Shown: positions 1 to 9,382 of the stretch, piece by piece | How the letters are laid out: each line of letters starts with the position of its first letter | How positions within the stretch are numbered: position 1 is the first letter of the stretch | Origin: Comamonadaceae bacterium | Lineage (GTDB): Bacteria > Pseudomonadota > Gammaproteobacteria > Burkholderiales > Burkholderiaceae_C | Direction: 5' to 3' | Assembly (NCBI GenBank): GCA_947453645.1 | Contig: CANGHG010000006.1 | Span: forward strand, 1-35,943 | Length of the DNA stretch: 35,943 bases | The notes under the pieces: generated by a model | What the model saw: only the letters and a program-made list of their open reading frames with translations | What the model was told of the DNA's origin: nothing | Databases searched by the model: none | Made by a program: the position numbers and the translations under genes

Positions 1-1221
1 CTGCAACTTTGGACCGTTTGGCGTCAAGCCCAGCAAACACTGGCCAATGCGCGCTTGGCACAAGACCATTTGCAGCAAGAGCGAGAGCGACTGAGTTGGC
101 AAATTGGCGAGGTGGACAAACTCTCGCCCCAAGCCCACGAATGGGAAGAGCTCAACGCCCAGCACAGCCGACTCTCCAACGCCCAGGCTCTGATGGACGC
201 GGCCCAAACCGCCTTGCATCACCTGCAAGAAGACGGCAGCGGTGCCACGGTGACCTTGGTGCATGCGCAAAACGCCCTGATGGACCAAGCCGCCATAGAG
301 CCTGAATTTCAAACGCTGGCCGACCAATTGGCGTCGGCCCTGGCGCAAGCCGAAGACGTGGCGCACAGCTTGCAAGCTTGGCTGCGCCGCGCCGACTTGG
401 ACCCGCAAGGTCTGGCCGAGCTCGACGCCCGACTTAGCTTGTGGGTGTCGCTGGCTCGCCGTTACAAACGCACCCCCGTGGAGTTGCCCGAGTTGCATGT
501 GAGTTGGCAAGACGAATTGCGTCGACTCGATGCTGCCGCTGACTTGGCTGCACTTGAAAGCCAAGCGCAAGCCGCTCACAAAGCTTATGTCGCGGAGGCT
601 CGCAAGCTCAGCAAAGCCCGCGGCTTGGCCGCACCCAAATTGGCAGCCAGCATCACCCAGGCCATGCAAGCACTAGGAATGCAAGGCGGTCGTTTCGAGG
701 TGAGTTTGGACACCTTGTCCGAACCCGCCAGCCATGGTCTGGAGGAGGTTCAGTTCTTGGTGGCTGGGCATGCTGGGAGCACGCCACGCCCTGTGGGCAA
801 AGTGGCGTCTGGCGGCGAGTTGTCCCGCATCGCACTGGCCATTGCAGTCACCACCAGCCAGTTGGGCGAGGCGCAAACCCTCATCTTTGACGAGGTGGAC
901 TCTGGTGTGGGCGGTGCTGTCGCTGAGACCGTGGGCAGACTCATGAAGCAACTCGGCAGAGACCGGCAGGTTTTGGCGGTGACTCATTTGCCCCAGGTGG
1001 CAGCTTGCGCCGATCACCACTGGGTGGTGTCCAAGCAAAGCGACAAAACAGGCAGTTTCAGCGCCGTTCAAGAAGTCGTGGGCGAGCAGCGGGTGAGTGA
1101 AATTGCCCGCATGTTGGGCGGCGAACGTCTCTCAGACACCACCCATGCCCATGCGCGCGAAATGCTCAGCACCATGGCCGCCGTAGCGCCCAAGAGCAAA
1201 ACCAAGGGCAGCAAGGCATGA
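1..1221 (+). CDS. recN: DNA repair protein RecN (5' truncated)
   Basis: This is the C-terminal two thirds or so of RecN, an SMC-like ATPase that acts in the cytoplasm in recombinational repair of double-strand breaks. The reading frame is open from the first base, so the start lies outside the window. The left part is a glutamine- and alanine-rich coiled-coil arm. The right part carries the ABC signature [14 protein letters not shown], the Walker B stretch [13 protein letters not shown] and the switch region [17 protein letters not shown], in the order expected of RecN. The last bases overlap the rapZ start as ATGA, so the two genes are probably translationally coupled. Family assignment is firm; only the missing N-terminal Walker A half is unseen. 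Confidence 0.96.
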   Translation: MQLWTVWRQAQQTLANARLAQDHLQQERERLSWQIGEVDKLSPQAHEWEELNAQHSRLSNAQALMDAAQTALHHLQEDGSGATVTLVHAQNALMDQAAIEPEFQTLADQLASALAQAEDVAHSLQAWLRRADLDPQGLAELDARLSLWVSLARRYKRTPVELPELHVSWQDELRRLDAAADLAALESQAQAAHKAYVAEARKLSKARGLAAPKLAASITQAMQALGMQGGRFEVSLDTLSEPASHGLEEVQFLVAGHAGSTPRPVGKVASGGELSRIALAIAVTTSQLGEAQTLIFDEVDSGVGGAVAETVGRLMKQLGRDRQVLAVTHLPQVAACADHHWVVSKQSDKTGSFSAVQEVVGEQRVSEIARMLGGERLSDTTHAHAREMLSTMAAVAPKSKTKGSKA

Positions 1222-2084
1222 AACGTGAACTGGTGCTGATCACCGGCATGGCGGGCTCTGGCAAGTCCATCGCTTTGCATGCCCTGGAAGACGCTGGTTA
1301 TTACTGCGTGGACAACCTGCCACCCGAATTGCTTTTGCCTTTTGTGCAGTTGGAAGACCAGAAAGAGGAAACCCGCGTGGCCATCGCCATGGACGTACGC
1401 AGCGCCAATGCGCTCCACATGGTGCCTGCCCAACTGGCTCAATTGCGCAACCAAGACGTGCATGTGCGTTTGCTGTTTTTGGACGCCAACACCGACACCT
1501 TGCTGCACCGTTTTTCTGAAACACGGCGCAACCACCCGCTGTCCCATGGCTCGCAGGATGGCGCTCATTCGGCCCGTGATTTGGTGGCCGCCATCGAGCT
1601 TGAACGCCAACTCCTGGCCGATTTGCGCGAAGAGTCGCACATCATCGACACCAGTTTGCTCAGAGCGTCCAAGCTGCAAAGTTACATCCATGCTTTGGTG
1701 TCAGCCCCCAGCGCCCAGCTGACCCTGATGTTCGAGTCCTTTGCCTTCAAACGCGGCATTCCGGTGCATGCCGACTTTGTGTTCGATGTGCGCATGTTGC
1801 CCAACCCGCATTACGAAACCGCCTTGCGCCCACTCACTGGACGTGATCAAGCGGTGGCTGAGTGGCTGCAATCCCAAGCGCCAGTGAATGCCATGGCGCA
1901 GCAAATTGCCACTTTTCTGGACGAATGGCTGCCCTCCCTGAACAACGATCACCGAAGTTACGTCACCGTGGCCATTGGCTGTACAGGTGGACAGCACCGT
2001 TCGGTGTTTTTGGTAGAGGATTTGCATCGCAGATTCAGCGCAAATTGGGTAAGCCTCAAGCGCCACCGCGAACTCGACCTTTAA
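1218..2084 (+). CDS. rapZ: RNase adapter protein RapZ (nucleotide-binding, YvcJ family)
   Basis: RapZ-family proteins bind nucleotides; in E. coli RapZ delivers the small RNA GlmZ to RNase E and so controls glucosamine-6-phosphate synthase. The 288-residue protein has the usual family length. It shows a Walker A motif GMAGSGKS at residues 10-17, the following VDNLPPELL segment, and the conserved C-terminal block [16 protein letters not shown]. The start overlaps the recN stop as ATGA. Its stop codon overlaps the mutY stop on the other strand within a TTAA palindrome, leaving no room for a terminator between the two genes. Whether a GlmZ-like RNA partner exists here cannot be seen; the family call is secure, the exact role in a betaproteobacterium is less so. 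Confidence 0.95.
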   Translation: MKRELVLITGMAGSGKSIALHALEDAGYYCVDNLPPELLLPFVQLEDQKEETRVAIAMDVRSANALHMVPAQLAQLRNQDVHVRLLFLDANTDTLLHRFSETRRNHPLSHGSQDGAHSARDLVAAIELERQLLADLREESHIIDTSLLRASKLQSYIHALVSAPSAQLTLMFESFAFKRGIPVHADFVFDVRMLPNPHYETALRPLTGRDQAVAEWLQSQAPVNAMAQQIATFLDEWLPSLNNDHRSYVTVAIGCTGGQHRSVFLVEDLHRRFSANWVSLKRHRELDL

Positions 2085-3106
2085 CTGGGCTGCTGCTCCA
2101 GCAGTTGTCGAACCGGCTTGGGCAAACCCATGGCAGGCCAAGCTTTGGCGCTGTACCAAGCACCCTCGCCCAATTTCACAGGCTCGTCTAGCTTGAGTCG
2201 AACCGGGTGCAAGTGCAAGTCTTTGTGGGTCAGCACATGCACAAATGCAGTTTCAAACTGCAACAGTGCTTGCAACCGCGCAGGCAGGGCAGTTCGCAAG
2301 GCCTCTTCGCTGTCGAACAACGCTTGGGTGAACAAGCTGCCCCAAACCCCCTTGCTGGGCCGTTGCTGCAACCACACTTCCCCGGCGTCAGTTTGGGCAC
2401 ACAAAAGCCAAAGCGACTGAGCGCTGCGTTTGAGCTTGCGGGTTTTCACAGGATAGTGCTCAGGACGACCCTCTTTCAAAGCCACACAGTCCTCGCGCAT
2501 GGGGCAGCGCGGGCAATCGGGCTTGCGGTGGGTGCACAGGGTGGCACCCAGGTCCATCAGGCCTTGGGTGTAGCGTGGCATGTCGGCAGTTGTCGCGGGC
2601 AGGCTGGCCGTCGCCAGTTGTTTCAGTTGCTTCTCATGTGCCAGCACCGACAAATCGTGGTCAAACCCGTGGAATCGGCTCAGCACCCGTTTCACATTGC
2701 CATCCAAAATAGCCTCGCGCGCCGCAAAACACAGCGAGGCAATGGCTGCCGCCGTGGAGGGGCCAATGCCTGGCAGGCTTTGCAATTGCGCCATGCTGGA
2801 AGGAAACTGCCCTTGAAACTCGGCCGCGACCCGCTGAGCACACAGGTGCAAGTTGCGGGCGCGGCTGTAATAACCCAAGCCACTCCAAAGGCCCATCACC
2901 TCGTCCTGACTGGCTGCGGCCAGGTCGCTCACCGTGGGAAAGCGAACCAAAAACCGTTGGTAATAGCCCATGACCGTGCTCACCTGGGTCTGCTGCAACA
3001 TGATTTCTGACAACCATACGCGGTAAGGATCGCGGCTGATTTGCCAAGGCAAGTCGTGCCGCCCATGGACTTCTTGCCATTGCACCAATCGTTTGGCAAA
3101 GGACAT
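2081..3106 (-). CDS. mutY: A/G-specific adenine DNA glycosylase MutY
   Basis: MutY removes adenine mispaired with 8-oxoguanine. The protein shows the N-terminal helix-hairpin-helix glycosylase domain ([26 protein letters not shown]), the catalytic-region motif [13 protein letters not shown], and a [4Fe-4S] loop with spacing C-X6-C-X2-C-X5-C ([17 protein letters not shown]). A C-terminal NUDIX-like 8-oxoG recognition domain follows. I place the start at the ATG giving MSFAKRL, about 341 residues, just after the mutM stop. An ATG 21 bases further upstream (MPKALKPM, at 3127) overlaps the mutM end and is also possible; neither has a clear ribosome-binding site. It lies downstream of mutM on the same strand, so two enzymes of the 8-oxoguanine (GO) system are probably co-transcribed. 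Confidence 0.95.
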   Translation of the reverse strand: MSFAKRLVQWQEVHGRHDLPWQISRDPYRVWLSEIMLQQTQVSTVMGYYQRFLVRFPTVSDLAAASQDEVMGLWSGLGYYSRARNLHLCAQRVAAEFQGQFPSSMAQLQSLPGIGPSTAAAIASLCFAAREAILDGNVKRVLSRFHGFDHDLSVLAHEKQLKQLATASLPATTADMPRYTQGLMDLGATLCTHRKPDCPRCPMREDCVALKEGRPEHYPVKTRKLKRSAQSLWLLCAQTDAGEVWLQQRPSKGVWGSLFTQALFDSEEALRTALPARLQALLQFETAFVHVLTHKDLHLHPVRLKLDEPVKLGEGAWYSAKAWPAMGLPKPVRQLLEQQPS

Positions 3107-3111
3107 GGGCT

Positions 3112-3927
3112 TCAAGGCTTTTGGCATCTGGGGCAATAAAACGTGGAACGCTGGCCTTGAACCAAACGTTTGATGGCACCACTGCATGAGCGACACGGCT
3201 CGCCTGCTCTGTCGTACACCATGGCTTCGAGTTGAAAGTAGCCGTTTTGTCCCTGCGCATTGGAAAAGTCCCGCAAGCTGCTGCCACCTTGCGCCACGGC
3301 CCGGGCCAGCACTTGGCGAATGGCTTGGTGCAAACGCAAAGCCCGAGGCTGGCTGATGTTGGCCGCCCGAGTAGTGGGACGGATGCCCGCCAAAAACAAG
3401 GCTTCGCTGGCGTAAATATTCCCAACGCCCACCACCAATTCGCCAGCCAATAGCACTTGTTTGATGGGTGATTGGCGTTTTTTCAAGCCTTGGAAAAACA
3501 CCAGCGGATCAAAGCCATCTTCCAAAGGCTCCACGCCCAAATGCCCCAGCAACTTCACAGCACGCGGGTCTTGCTGGTCCTCAGCGTAAACCACCGCGCC
3601 AAAACGGCGTGGGTCGTGCAGCCGCAGCAAGCCATGGCTGGTGTTCAAGTCGAAGTGGTCGTGTTTGCCCGCCGCCGCAACTGCGGGGCCAAAGGACAGT
3701 GAGCCCGACATGCCCAAATGCACCAGCAGCAGGCCATGGTCCAAATCAATCAACAGGTATTTGCCGCGCCTGCGCACAGCTCGCACCTGACGGCCCACCA
3801 GGGCTTGAACCTCCAAGCCCAAAGGCCAGCGCAAAGGCTTGCCCAGACTGGCGTGCAGGATGCGAGCGCCAGCAATGGCGGAGGCAAAACTCAATCGGGT
3901 GACTTCAACCTCGGGTAATTCAGGCAT
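3112..3927 (-). CDS. mutM: Formamidopyrimidine-DNA glycosylase MutM (Fpg)
   Basis: MutM excises 8-oxoguanine and ring-opened purines and cleaves the DNA backbone. The start is set by the enzyme chemistry: the catalytic nucleophile is the proline right after the initiator methionine, so the protein must begin MPELPEVEV, which excludes the in-frame codons upstream (to 3960). The protein is 271 residues, the normal length. It ends in the expected zinc finger, C-X2-C-X16-C-X2-C (CRSC ... CPRC), preceded by the QGGSSLRDF segment typical of the H2TH region. The mutY start lies within a few bases of its end. A 40-bp gap separates it from the divergently read TPR gene, so both promoters must lie in or near that gap. 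Confidence 0.97.
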   Translation of the reverse strand: MPELPEVEVTRLSFASAIAGARILHASLGKPLRWPLGLEVQALVGRQVRAVRRRGKYLLIDLDHGLLLVHLGMSGSLSFGPAVAAAGKHDHFDLNTSHGLLRLHDPRRFGAVVYAEDQQDPRAVKLLGHLGVEPLEDGFDPLVFFQGLKKRQSPIKQVLLAGELVVGVGNIYASEALFLAGIRPTTRAANISQPRALRLHQAIRQVLARAVAQGGSSLRDFSNAQGQNGYFQLEAMVYDRAGEPCRSCSGAIKRLVQGQRSTFYCPRCQKP

Positions 3928-3967
3928 GGCAAACGCTTTATAAGACGCTGGCATTATCATTCTGCGG

Positions 3968-5734
3968 ATGACCTACCCATTACGCCCCTTGCTTTCGCCC
4001 GCATCCCGTTTGGGAATCGCTTCTTGCATGTTCGTCTTGCTGCTGAGCGCAAACGCTTGGGCACAGGGGGCGGCCAGCGAACCTGAAGCGCCCAAGCCCG
4101 AAGTCATCAACAACTCCAAGATGAGTGCCGAATTGATGATGCTCATCATGGCGGCCGAAATGCAAGTCTCTCAAGGCGAGTCAGGCGCGGCCTACTCCCT
4201 CTTGTTGGAAGCGGCGAAAAAAAGTGGCGACGAGCAACTCTTCAAACGCGCCGTGGACATTGCCTTGGGTGCTCGCTCGGGCACGTCTGCACTGGAAGCA
4301 GCCAAAGCTTGGAAACAGGCTCACCCCAAGTCCAGGGAAGCCAACCGGTATGTGTTGCAAATCCATGTGGGCCTTAACCAATTGCCCGAAAGCATGATGC
4401 CGCTGCGTCAAGACATCGTCTTGGCCCCTGAGGCCGAGCAGTCCAAAACCATCCACGCCATTGTTCAGGTTTACGCGCAGGTGCGAGACCGCGAACTCGC
4501 TACTGCGGTGGTCGAGCAGGCCTTGGTCCCTTTTGCTGAAAAACCGGCCACCACAACCGCCAGTTGGACCACCATTGGTCGCATGCGCTTGGCCTCCAAA
4601 AAACTTCCCGAGGCGCTAGAGGCTGCAAAAAAAGCTTTGGCGCGCGACAACAAAGCGGTTGAACCTGGCATGCTGGCACTGGAACTGTTTTCCATGGGCG
4701 TGGCCGAGGCAGAAGAACTGCTGCTGCAGAACTTGACCACCTCGGACGCCAGCATTCCCTTGCGCTTGTCCTATGCCCGCGTTTTGATTGACAACCAGCG
4801 CAACAAAGACGCGAGCACCCAGCTTGAATTTCTGATCCAAAATGCCCCCGCTTTCAGCGAGGCTTGGCTTTTGCAAGCCGCCCTGCTGATTGATGCGGGC
4901 AATGACGAAGACGCCCAAAAAGACCTGCTGCGCTTTGTCGACATGGAAAAAAACAAAGAAGACGGCAGAGGTTTGTCACAGGCTTATTTGATGCTGTCGC
5001 AAATTGCCTTGCGCCAGAAAAAGACTGCTGAGTCTGAAAGCTGGCTCAACAAAATTGACGACCCCGACACCTTGGCCCAAGTGCAGGTGCAACGCGCTAA
5101 TTTGCTGGCCAGCAAAGGTGAGATGGCCAAAGCACGCAAGTTGATTCAACAATTGCCCACCAACACCTTGCAAGCCCAGCGAGTGCGCCTGCAAGCCGAG
5201 GTCAAGTTGCTGCGCGACTACAAACAATTTGAGCAGGCCTACCAGGTGCTGTTGGCTGCCAGCAAAGCCACACCAGACGACTTGGACTTGCGCTATGAAG
5301 TGGCCATGATGGCCGAGAAACTCAACCGCATGGACGAGATGGAAAGAATTTTGCGCGGCGTCATTGAGGCCAAGCCCGATTTCCAACACGCCTACAACGC
5401 CTTGGGCTTTGCCTTGGCCGATCGCAACATTCGTCTCAAAGAAGCGCGTGAACTCATCGTCACTGCCTTGGAGTTTTCTCCCGAAGACCCCATGATCACC
5501 GACAGCTTGGGCTGGGTGGAGTTCCGCATGGGCAACAAGGTGGCGGCTTTGGCCATTTTGGAGCGTGCCTACGAGAGCAAGAACGACCCTGAAATTGGCA
5601 CTCACTTGGGCGAGGTGCACTGGAGTTTGGGACAGCGTGACAAGGCACTCAAAATTTGGCGAGACGCCAAAAAAGTGGCACCAAACAATGAAATCTTGCT
5701 TGAAACCCTCAAACGCTTGAAAGTCAAACTTTGA
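3968..5734 (+). CDS. Exported tetratricopeptide-repeat protein
   Basis: This is a 588-residue protein with an N-terminal signal peptide (hydrophobic stretch [19 protein letters not shown], likely cleavage after AWA). The rest is alpha-helical and alanine/leucine-rich, with TPR-like units. The clearest are near residues 300-345 ([21 protein letters not shown]) and 445-570, where [12 protein letters not shown] and [12 protein letters not shown] match the paired TPR consensus. TPR arrays are protein-binding scaffolds, and the location should be periplasm or membrane-attached. It overlaps the lolB start by 4 bases, suggesting an operon with lolB and ispE. That neighbourhood hints at a role in envelope or lipoprotein biogenesis, but this is inference. 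No partner can be named from sequence. Confidence 0.88.
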   Translation: MTYPLRPLLSPASRLGIASCMFVLLLSANAWAQGAASEPEAPKPEVINNSKMSAELMMLIMAAEMQVSQGESGAAYSLLLEAAKKSGDEQLFKRAVDIALGARSGTSALEAAKAWKQAHPKSREANRYVLQIHVGLNQLPESMMPLRQDIVLAPEAEQSKTIHAIVQVYAQVRDRELATAVVEQALVPFAEKPATTTASWTTIGRMRLASKKLPEALEAAKKALARDNKAVEPGMLALELFSMGVAEAEELLLQNLTTSDASIPLRLSYARVLIDNQRNKDASTQLEFLIQNAPAFSEAWLLQAALLIDAGNDEDAQKDLLRFVDMEKNKEDGRGLSQAYLMLSQIALRQKKTAESESWLNKIDDPDTLAQVQVQRANLLASKGEMAKARKLIQQLPTNTLQAQRVRLQAEVKLLRDYKQFEQAYQVLLAASKATPDDLDLRYEVAMMAEKLNRMDEMERILRGVIEAKPDFQHAYNALGFALADRNIRLKEARELIVTALEFSPEDPMITDSLGWVEFRMGNKVAALAILERAYESKNDPEIGTHLGEVHWSLGQRDKALKIWRDAKKVAPNNEILLETLKRLKVKL

Positions 5735-6243
5735 ACTTGTCCAGGCGCTGGGGGCTGTGGGCCTGCTTTGCTGGGCTTGTCAGTCTCTCGGGGTGCGCCA
5801 TGTTGTCCAGCACCCCCCTCCAGCCAGCCTTGCAGCAATTGGGCCATTGGCAAGGGCGCTTGAGCCTCAAAGTCATTCAAGAGCCACCCGAGCAATTCAC
5901 TGCCAATTTCGAAATCAACGGTCGCCCCGAGCAAGGCGAACTGGCTTTGTACTCACCGATTGGCACCACCTTGGCGGTGGCACGCTGGAGCCCTGACGGC
6001 GCTCAGTTGTTACAGGGCCAAAAAGTGCAGTCTTTTGTCTCGGTGCAGGCCATGACCCAACAACTGACTGGCAACAGCCTGCCGCTTCCCCAACTCCTGG
6101 CTTGGTTGGACCAAGATGGCGCCGATTTGCCTGGCTGGACTTTGACATCCGAAAACACGCCCAACAACCGACGGGTGTTTGCCAAGCGTCAAACGCCGCT
6201 GCCTTTGCTCGAGCTCACCCTGGTGATCGACCCTCGCCCCTGA
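5731..6243 (+). CDS. lolB: Outer-membrane lipoprotein insertion protein LolB
   Basis: LolB receives lipoproteins from the periplasmic carrier LolA and inserts them into the outer membrane; it is itself a lipoprotein. The N-terminus has a lipoprotein signal with lipobox LSGC (lipidated cysteine at residue 22). The body shows LolB-like segments: the HWQGRLSLKV strand, FEINGRPEQGELALYSPIGTT and LPLPQLLAWL. At 170 residues it is shorter than E. coli LolB (about 207). The start is a TTG overlapping the TGA of the TPR gene (TTGA), so initiation probably depends on coupling to upstream translation. ispE follows after 10 bases. The location between a TPR gene and ispE is typical of betaproteobacterial lolB. 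Confidence 0.88.
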   Translation: MNLSRRWGLWACFAGLVSLSGCAMLSSTPLQPALQQLGHWQGRLSLKVIQEPPEQFTANFEINGRPEQGELALYSPIGTTLAVARWSPDGAQLLQGQKVQSFVSVQAMTQQLTGNSLPLPQLLAWLDQDGADLPGWTLTSENTPNNRRVFAKRQTPLPLLELTLVIDPRP

Positions 6244-6253
6244 CATCGCTTTC

Positions 6254-7114
6254 ATGAAGTCGCTGCACAACGTCCCCGCCCCTGCCAAATTGAATTTGTT
6301 CCTGCACATCAACGGGCAGCGCGCGGATGGCTACCACCTGCTGCAGTCGGTGTTCATGCTGCTGGATTGGTGGGATGTGTTGCACTTTGATTTGCGCGAG
6401 GATGGACAGATCCAACGCGTGGACCTGACCGTCCCTCTCCCCGAAAACGACTTGTGCATGCAAGCCGCGCACGCCCTGAAAGAGGCCTCGGGCACGCCCT
6501 TGGGGGCCTTGATTCAAGTCGACAAACGCCTGCCTGCCCAAGCAGGCCTGGGCGGTGGCTCATCCGACGCCGCTACGTGTTTGCTGGCCTTGAACCGGCT
6601 GTGGAAACTGAATTGGCCCTTGTCGCGCCTGCATCCGCTGGCCGTGAAATTGGGTGCCGATGTGCCCTTTTTCCTGCGTGGCCGCAACGCCTGGGCGCAA
6701 GGCATTGGTGAAGATTTACAACCCGTCGATTTGCCCTCAGCACACTTTGCGGTGCTCAAACCCGATGTGGGTTTGGATACTGGCTTGATTTTCAGAGACG
6801 CCGCCCTGAAAAGGGACACTTCTCCTGCTACAATTTCCGACTTTGTTGCACAGCCATTCGCCTTTGGGCGTAACGACTTGCAAGCAGTTGCCCAAAGGCT
6901 TTGCCCTCAGGTGTCCCAAGCGCTCGCTTGGCTTGAATACCAAGGTTTACAGCCCCGGATGACTGGTTCAGGCAGTGCGGTGTTTGCCCTTGTTGGTACG
7001 GACGTGGTTTTACCCAAACCGCCCCCAGGCTGGCAGTTGCGAATGTGCAGCAATTTGGAGATTCATCCTCTGGCTGGGTGGGTCTTCAGCGACAATTTGC
7101 AGGAGACTTGTTGA
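6254..7114 (+). CDS. ispE: 4-diphosphocytidyl-2-C-methyl-D-erythritol kinase IspE
   Basis: IspE phosphorylates CDP-methylerythritol in the non-mevalonate (MEP) isoprenoid pathway. It is a GHMP-family kinase of 286 residues, the standard size. Visible motifs are the N-terminal substrate segment PAPAKLNLFLHI, with RADGYHLLQSVF next to it; the ATP loop PAQAGLGGGSSDAAT near residues 94-108; and the C-terminal MTGSGSAVFAL motif. It sits between lolB and tRNA-Gln/prs, the usual arrangement in beta- and gammaproteobacteria. A promoter-like sequence lies inside the gene (6806-6834) and points toward the tRNA and prs. Confidence 0.97.
   Translation: MKSLHNVPAPAKLNLFLHINGQRADGYHLLQSVFMLLDWWDVLHFDLREDGQIQRVDLTVPLPENDLCMQAAHALKEASGTPLGALIQVDKRLPAQAGLGGGSSDAATCLLALNRLWKLNWPLSRLHPLAVKLGADVPFFLRGRNAWAQGIGEDLQPVDLPSAHFAVLKPDVGLDTGLIFRDAALKRDTSPATISDFVAQPFAFGRNDLQAVAQRLCPQVSQALAWLEYQGLQPRMTGSGSAVFALVGTDVVLPKPPPGWQLRMCSNLEIHPLAGWVFSDNLQETC
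6806..6834 (+). promoter_or_regulatory. Candidate internal promoter within ispE for tRNA-Gln/prs
   Basis: CTGAAA at 6806-6811 is separated by 17 bases from TACAAT at 6829-6834. The -10 hexamer is preceded by TGC, giving the extended -10 form TGCTACAAT. This is a good sigma-70 match and reads toward tRNA-Gln (7133) and prs. It lies inside coding DNA, so chance is possible; there is no transcript evidence here. Confidence 0.42.
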
Positions 7115-7132
7115 AAAACAGGTTTCCCGTGT

Positions 7133-7209
7133 AGGGGAGTCGCCAAGTTGGTTAAGGCACTGGATTTTGATTCCAGCATGCGAAGGTTCGAATCCTTCTT
7201 CCCCTGCCA
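7133..7209 (+). tRNA. glnX-like tRNA-Gln(UUG): tRNA-Gln (anticodon UUG)
   Basis: A full cloverleaf can be folded by eye. The acceptor stem is AGGGGAG with TTCCCCT (one G-T pair at the seventh position). The anticodon stem is CTGGA/TCCAG around the loop TTTTGAT, which gives anticodon TTG. The T-arm is GAAGG-TTCGAAT-CCTTC, followed by discriminator G and an encoded CCA. The total is 77 bases. It starts 18 bases after the ispE stop and lies 89 bases before prs, the known order in this bacterial group. Confidence 0.97.
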
Positions 7210-7233
7210 CCCTTTTGCTTTGCTCTCAAGTGG

Positions 7234-7280
7234 CAAGGGTTTGCGGTTCAGTACCGTGAACCGTTGCCCTTTGTTTTTTA
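7234..7280 (+). terminator. Strong intrinsic terminator/attenuator hairpin before prs
   Basis: A long inverted repeat (CAAGGGTTTGCGGTTCA at 7234-7250 against TGAACCGTTGCCCTTTG at 7257-7273, loop GTACCG, internal mismatches) is followed by a run of six T. It fits a rho-independent terminator for the tRNA transcript. It ends only 18 bases before the prs start codon, so any prs transcript from upstream must read through it. It could therefore act as an attenuator. Confidence 0.75.
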
Positions 7281-7298
7281 TAACTTCAGGTCGTCATC

Positions 7299-8273
7299 AT
7301 GTCGCACCCCCAACCGGATTTCATGGTTTTCACCGGCAACGCCAATCCTGGCTTGGCTGCTGAAATTGCGGGACATTTGGGCATTGGCCTTGGGGCCGCT
7401 GAAGTGGGCCGTTTCTCCGATGGTGAGGTCACGGTCGAAATCAAACAAAACGTGCGCGCCCGCGACGTCTTCGTGGTGCAGTCCACCTGCAACCCCACCA
7501 ACGAAAACCTGATGGAACTGCTGATCATGGTGGACGCCCTCAAACGGGCCTCTGCCGAGCGCATCAGCGCGGTCATCCCCTACTTTGGTTATGCCCGTCA
7601 AGACCGCCGTCCCCGCTCCTCACGCGTGCCCATTTCCGCCAAGTTGGTGGCCGATTTGCTGCAAACCGTGGGTGTGGACCGCGTGCTCACCATGGACTTG
7701 CATGCCGACCAAATACAAGGTTTTTTCAACATTCCTGTCGACAACATCTACGCTTCTCCCGTGCTCTTGGGTGACTTGCGACTCAAAAGCTACGACGATC
7801 TGATTGTGGTGTCCCCCGATGTGGGTGGTGTGGTGCGCGCACGCGCCTTGGCCAAACAGCTCAACTGCGACCTGGCCATCATCGACAAGCGCCGTCCCAA
7901 AGCCAATGTGAGCGAAGTCATGCATGTCATCGGTGAAATCGACGGCCGCAACTGCGTGATCATGGACGACATGATCGACACCGCTGGCACCTTGGTCAAA
8001 GCCGCCGAAGTGCTCAAAGAGCGTGGTGCCAAAAAGGTTTACGCCTATTGCACCCACCCCATTTTTTCTGGCCCCGCCATCGAACGCATCTCGGGTGGCG
8101 CTGCACTGGACGAGGTGGTAGTGACCAACACCATCCCCTTGAGCGCCGAAGCCGCGCAATGTCAAAAAATTCGCCAACTCTCCGTGGCACCGCTGATCGC
8201 TGAAACCATCCAGCGCATCTCCAAAGGAGAGTCGGTCATGAGTTTGTTCTCCGACCAAGACCAGCTGTTCTGA
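7299..8273 (+). CDS. prs: Ribose-phosphate pyrophosphokinase (PRPP synthetase)
   Basis: Prs makes PRPP from ribose-5-phosphate and ATP for purine, pyrimidine, histidine, tryptophan and NAD synthesis. The 324-residue protein matches class I enzymes throughout: [10 protein letters not shown] at the N-terminus, the [18 protein letters not shown] region, the flexible ATP loop [15 protein letters not shown], the metal-binding [24 protein letters not shown], and the PRPP-binding loop [13 protein letters not shown]. The ATG start is preceded by a weak AGG. A terminator-like hairpin lies immediately upstream and a weaker one follows the gene, before rplY. Confidence 0.98.
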   Translation: MSHPQPDFMVFTGNANPGLAAEIAGHLGIGLGAAEVGRFSDGEVTVEIKQNVRARDVFVVQSTCNPTNENLMELLIMVDALKRASAERISAVIPYFGYARQDRRPRSSRVPISAKLVADLLQTVGVDRVLTMDLHADQIQGFFNIPVDNIYASPVLLGDLRLKSYDDLIVVSPDVGGVVRARALAKQLNCDLAIIDKRRPKANVSEVMHVIGEIDGRNCVIMDDMIDTAGTLVKAAEVLKERGAKKVYAYCTHPIFSGPAIERISGGAALDEVVVTNTIPLSAEAAQCQKIRQLSVAPLIAETIQRISKGESVMSLFSDQDQLF

Positions 8274-8301
8274 GCTGATCGACGTGGGGGAGCAATGTGT
8301 T

Positions 8302-8323
8302 GGGGCGGTTTTCGCCCCGTTTT
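8302..8323 (+). terminator. Short terminator-like hairpin between prs and rplY
   Basis: GGGGCG, loop GTTTT, CGCCCC, then GTTTT. It is a compact G+C-rich stem with only a short T tract, so it is probably a weak or partial terminator for prs. It leaves 47 bases to the rplY start. Confidence 0.5.
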
Positions 8324-8370
8324 GAAACCGAAGTCACACTGGTCGCGGTGGACTTCTTTTGGAGATTGAT

Positions 8371-8997
8371 ATGAAATTTGTCGCTTTTGAGCGCACCAAG
8401 CAGGGAACGGGTGCGAGCCGCCGTCTGCGCATCACCGGTCGTACGCCCGGTATTGTTTATGGCGGTAAAGCCCATGAGCCCCAATCCATTGAACTCGACC
8501 ACAACGCACTGTGGCACGCCCTGAAAAAAGAAGCGTTCCACGCTTCGATTTTGGAGATGGAATTCAACGGCAAAACATCCAAAGTGTTGTTGCGCGACGT
8601 GCAATACCACCCGTTCAAGCAACTCGTCTTGCACATCGACTTCCAACGCGTGGAAGCCGACACCATGTTGCACATGAAAGTGCCACTCCACTACAGCGGT
8701 CAAGAAAACTCGCCTGCTGTGAAAGTGGATGCTTGCTTGGTCAACCCCGTGATCACCGAACTCGAAATCGCTTGCTTGCCAGCCGATTTGCCCGAATTCA
8801 TCGCGGTTGACTTGAGCGATCTGAAAAAAGGCCATTCACTGCATGTGAACGACATCACCCTGCCCAAAGGCGTCAAAGCCGTGGTGCATGGCAAAAACAA
8901 CCCCGTGTTGGTCAGCGTGGTGTCTGTGGCTGAAGAAGCTGCTCCTGAAGCTGCTGCACCTGCTGCGGCACCCGCCAAAGGCAAAGGCAAGAAGTAA
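8371..8997 (+). CDS. rplY: 50S ribosomal protein L25 (general stress protein Ctc type)
   Basis: L25 binds 5S rRNA in the large ribosomal subunit. This is the long Ctc-type form of 208 residues: an N-terminal L25 domain ([37 protein letters not shown]), the C-terminal TL5-like beta domain, and a flexible tail rich in alanine, proline and lysine. I chose the ATG at 8371 because GGAG lies 8 bases upstream; the in-frame TTG at 8359 has no such signal. A clear rho-independent terminator follows. The position between prs and pth is standard for Burkholderiales. Confidence 0.97.
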   Translation: MKFVAFERTKQGTGASRRLRITGRTPGIVYGGKAHEPQSIELDHNALWHALKKEAFHASILEMEFNGKTSKVLLRDVQYHPFKQLVLHIDFQRVEADTMLHMKVPLHYSGQENSPAVKVDACLVNPVITELEIACLPADLPEFIAVDLSDLKKGHSLHVNDITLPKGVKAVVHGKNNPVLVSVVSVAEEAAPEAAAPAAAPAKGKGKK

Positions 8998-9016
8998 TTC
9001 TTCGCCTCGGTCTGTG

Positions 9017-9044
9017 AAAAGCCCGCTGTCAGCGGGCTTTTTTT
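9017..9044 (+). terminator. Rho-independent terminator after rplY
   Basis: AGCCCGCT (9020-9027), loop GTC, AGCGGGCT (9031-9038), followed by a T run; upstream A residues extend the stem. This is a textbook terminator 20 bases after the rplY stop, so pth needs its own promoter. Confidence 0.93.
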
Positions 9045-9065
9045 CGTCCATGCGAGGCCTCTATT

Positions 9066-9361
9066 GTCATTGCGAGGCCGCAGGCCGAAGCAATCCCCCT
9101 TGCCCCCACCCCGAACTGGGGGCGCATTTTGCTGCTCTTTCGCTCACAAAATGGCCCCCAGTCCGAGTGGTGGCCAGAGATGTTGGCGCAGGCAATCTGA
9201 CGAACAGAGTGATGGTCTTGGGGCACGTCTGGCTGCAAGGTCCCGACACGGCGGTCGGGCCGACTCGAACGTTGCCTCGAAGAGGCGGTGAGAGGCGACT
9301 GAGCCGCCGGGGTGGGACTCGGACGGCAGGATGGCTTCGTCGCTGTGCCCCTCGCCATGAC
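9066..9361. repeat. MITE/REP-like structured intergenic element with inverted ends
   Basis: The 385-bp gap between rplY and pth holds no convincing gene but is highly structured. Its left end, GTCATTGCGAGG...CCGAAGCAATCC (9066-9096), is an imperfect inverted copy of its right end, GGATGGCTTCGTCG...CTCGCCATGAC (9329-9361). Inside, 9112-9131 pairs with 9147-9166 (arm CTGGGGGC...CATTTTG), and GCCTCGAAGAGGC forms a small perfect hairpin. The GTCATTGCGAGG / GAAGCAATCC type of end sequence is familiar to me from dispersed intergenic repeats in many bacteria. No transposase is present, so it would be a non-autonomous element or a structured RNA. Its right end is 21 bases from the pth start. Confidence 0.65.
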
Positions 9362-9382
9362 GGGCGTTGGATAATGCCCGGC

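Noticed and set aside
7133-7209. tRNA-Gln as an attachment site for an integrated element
   Set aside because: No integrase, no repeated tRNA 3' end and no foreign-looking genes follow; prs and rplY are the normal neighbours.
7010-7210. Minus-strand open frame encoding a GEEGFEPSHAGIK-type peptide
   Set aside because: It is the antisense of tRNA-Gln and the end of ispE; this is a well-known type of false gene produced by tRNA complements.
8888-9382. Extension of the pth frame upstream through the intergenic element into rplY
   Set aside because: The extra residues are out-of-frame L25 and repeat sequence; Pth begins [12 protein letters not shown] and the family has no such N-terminal domain.
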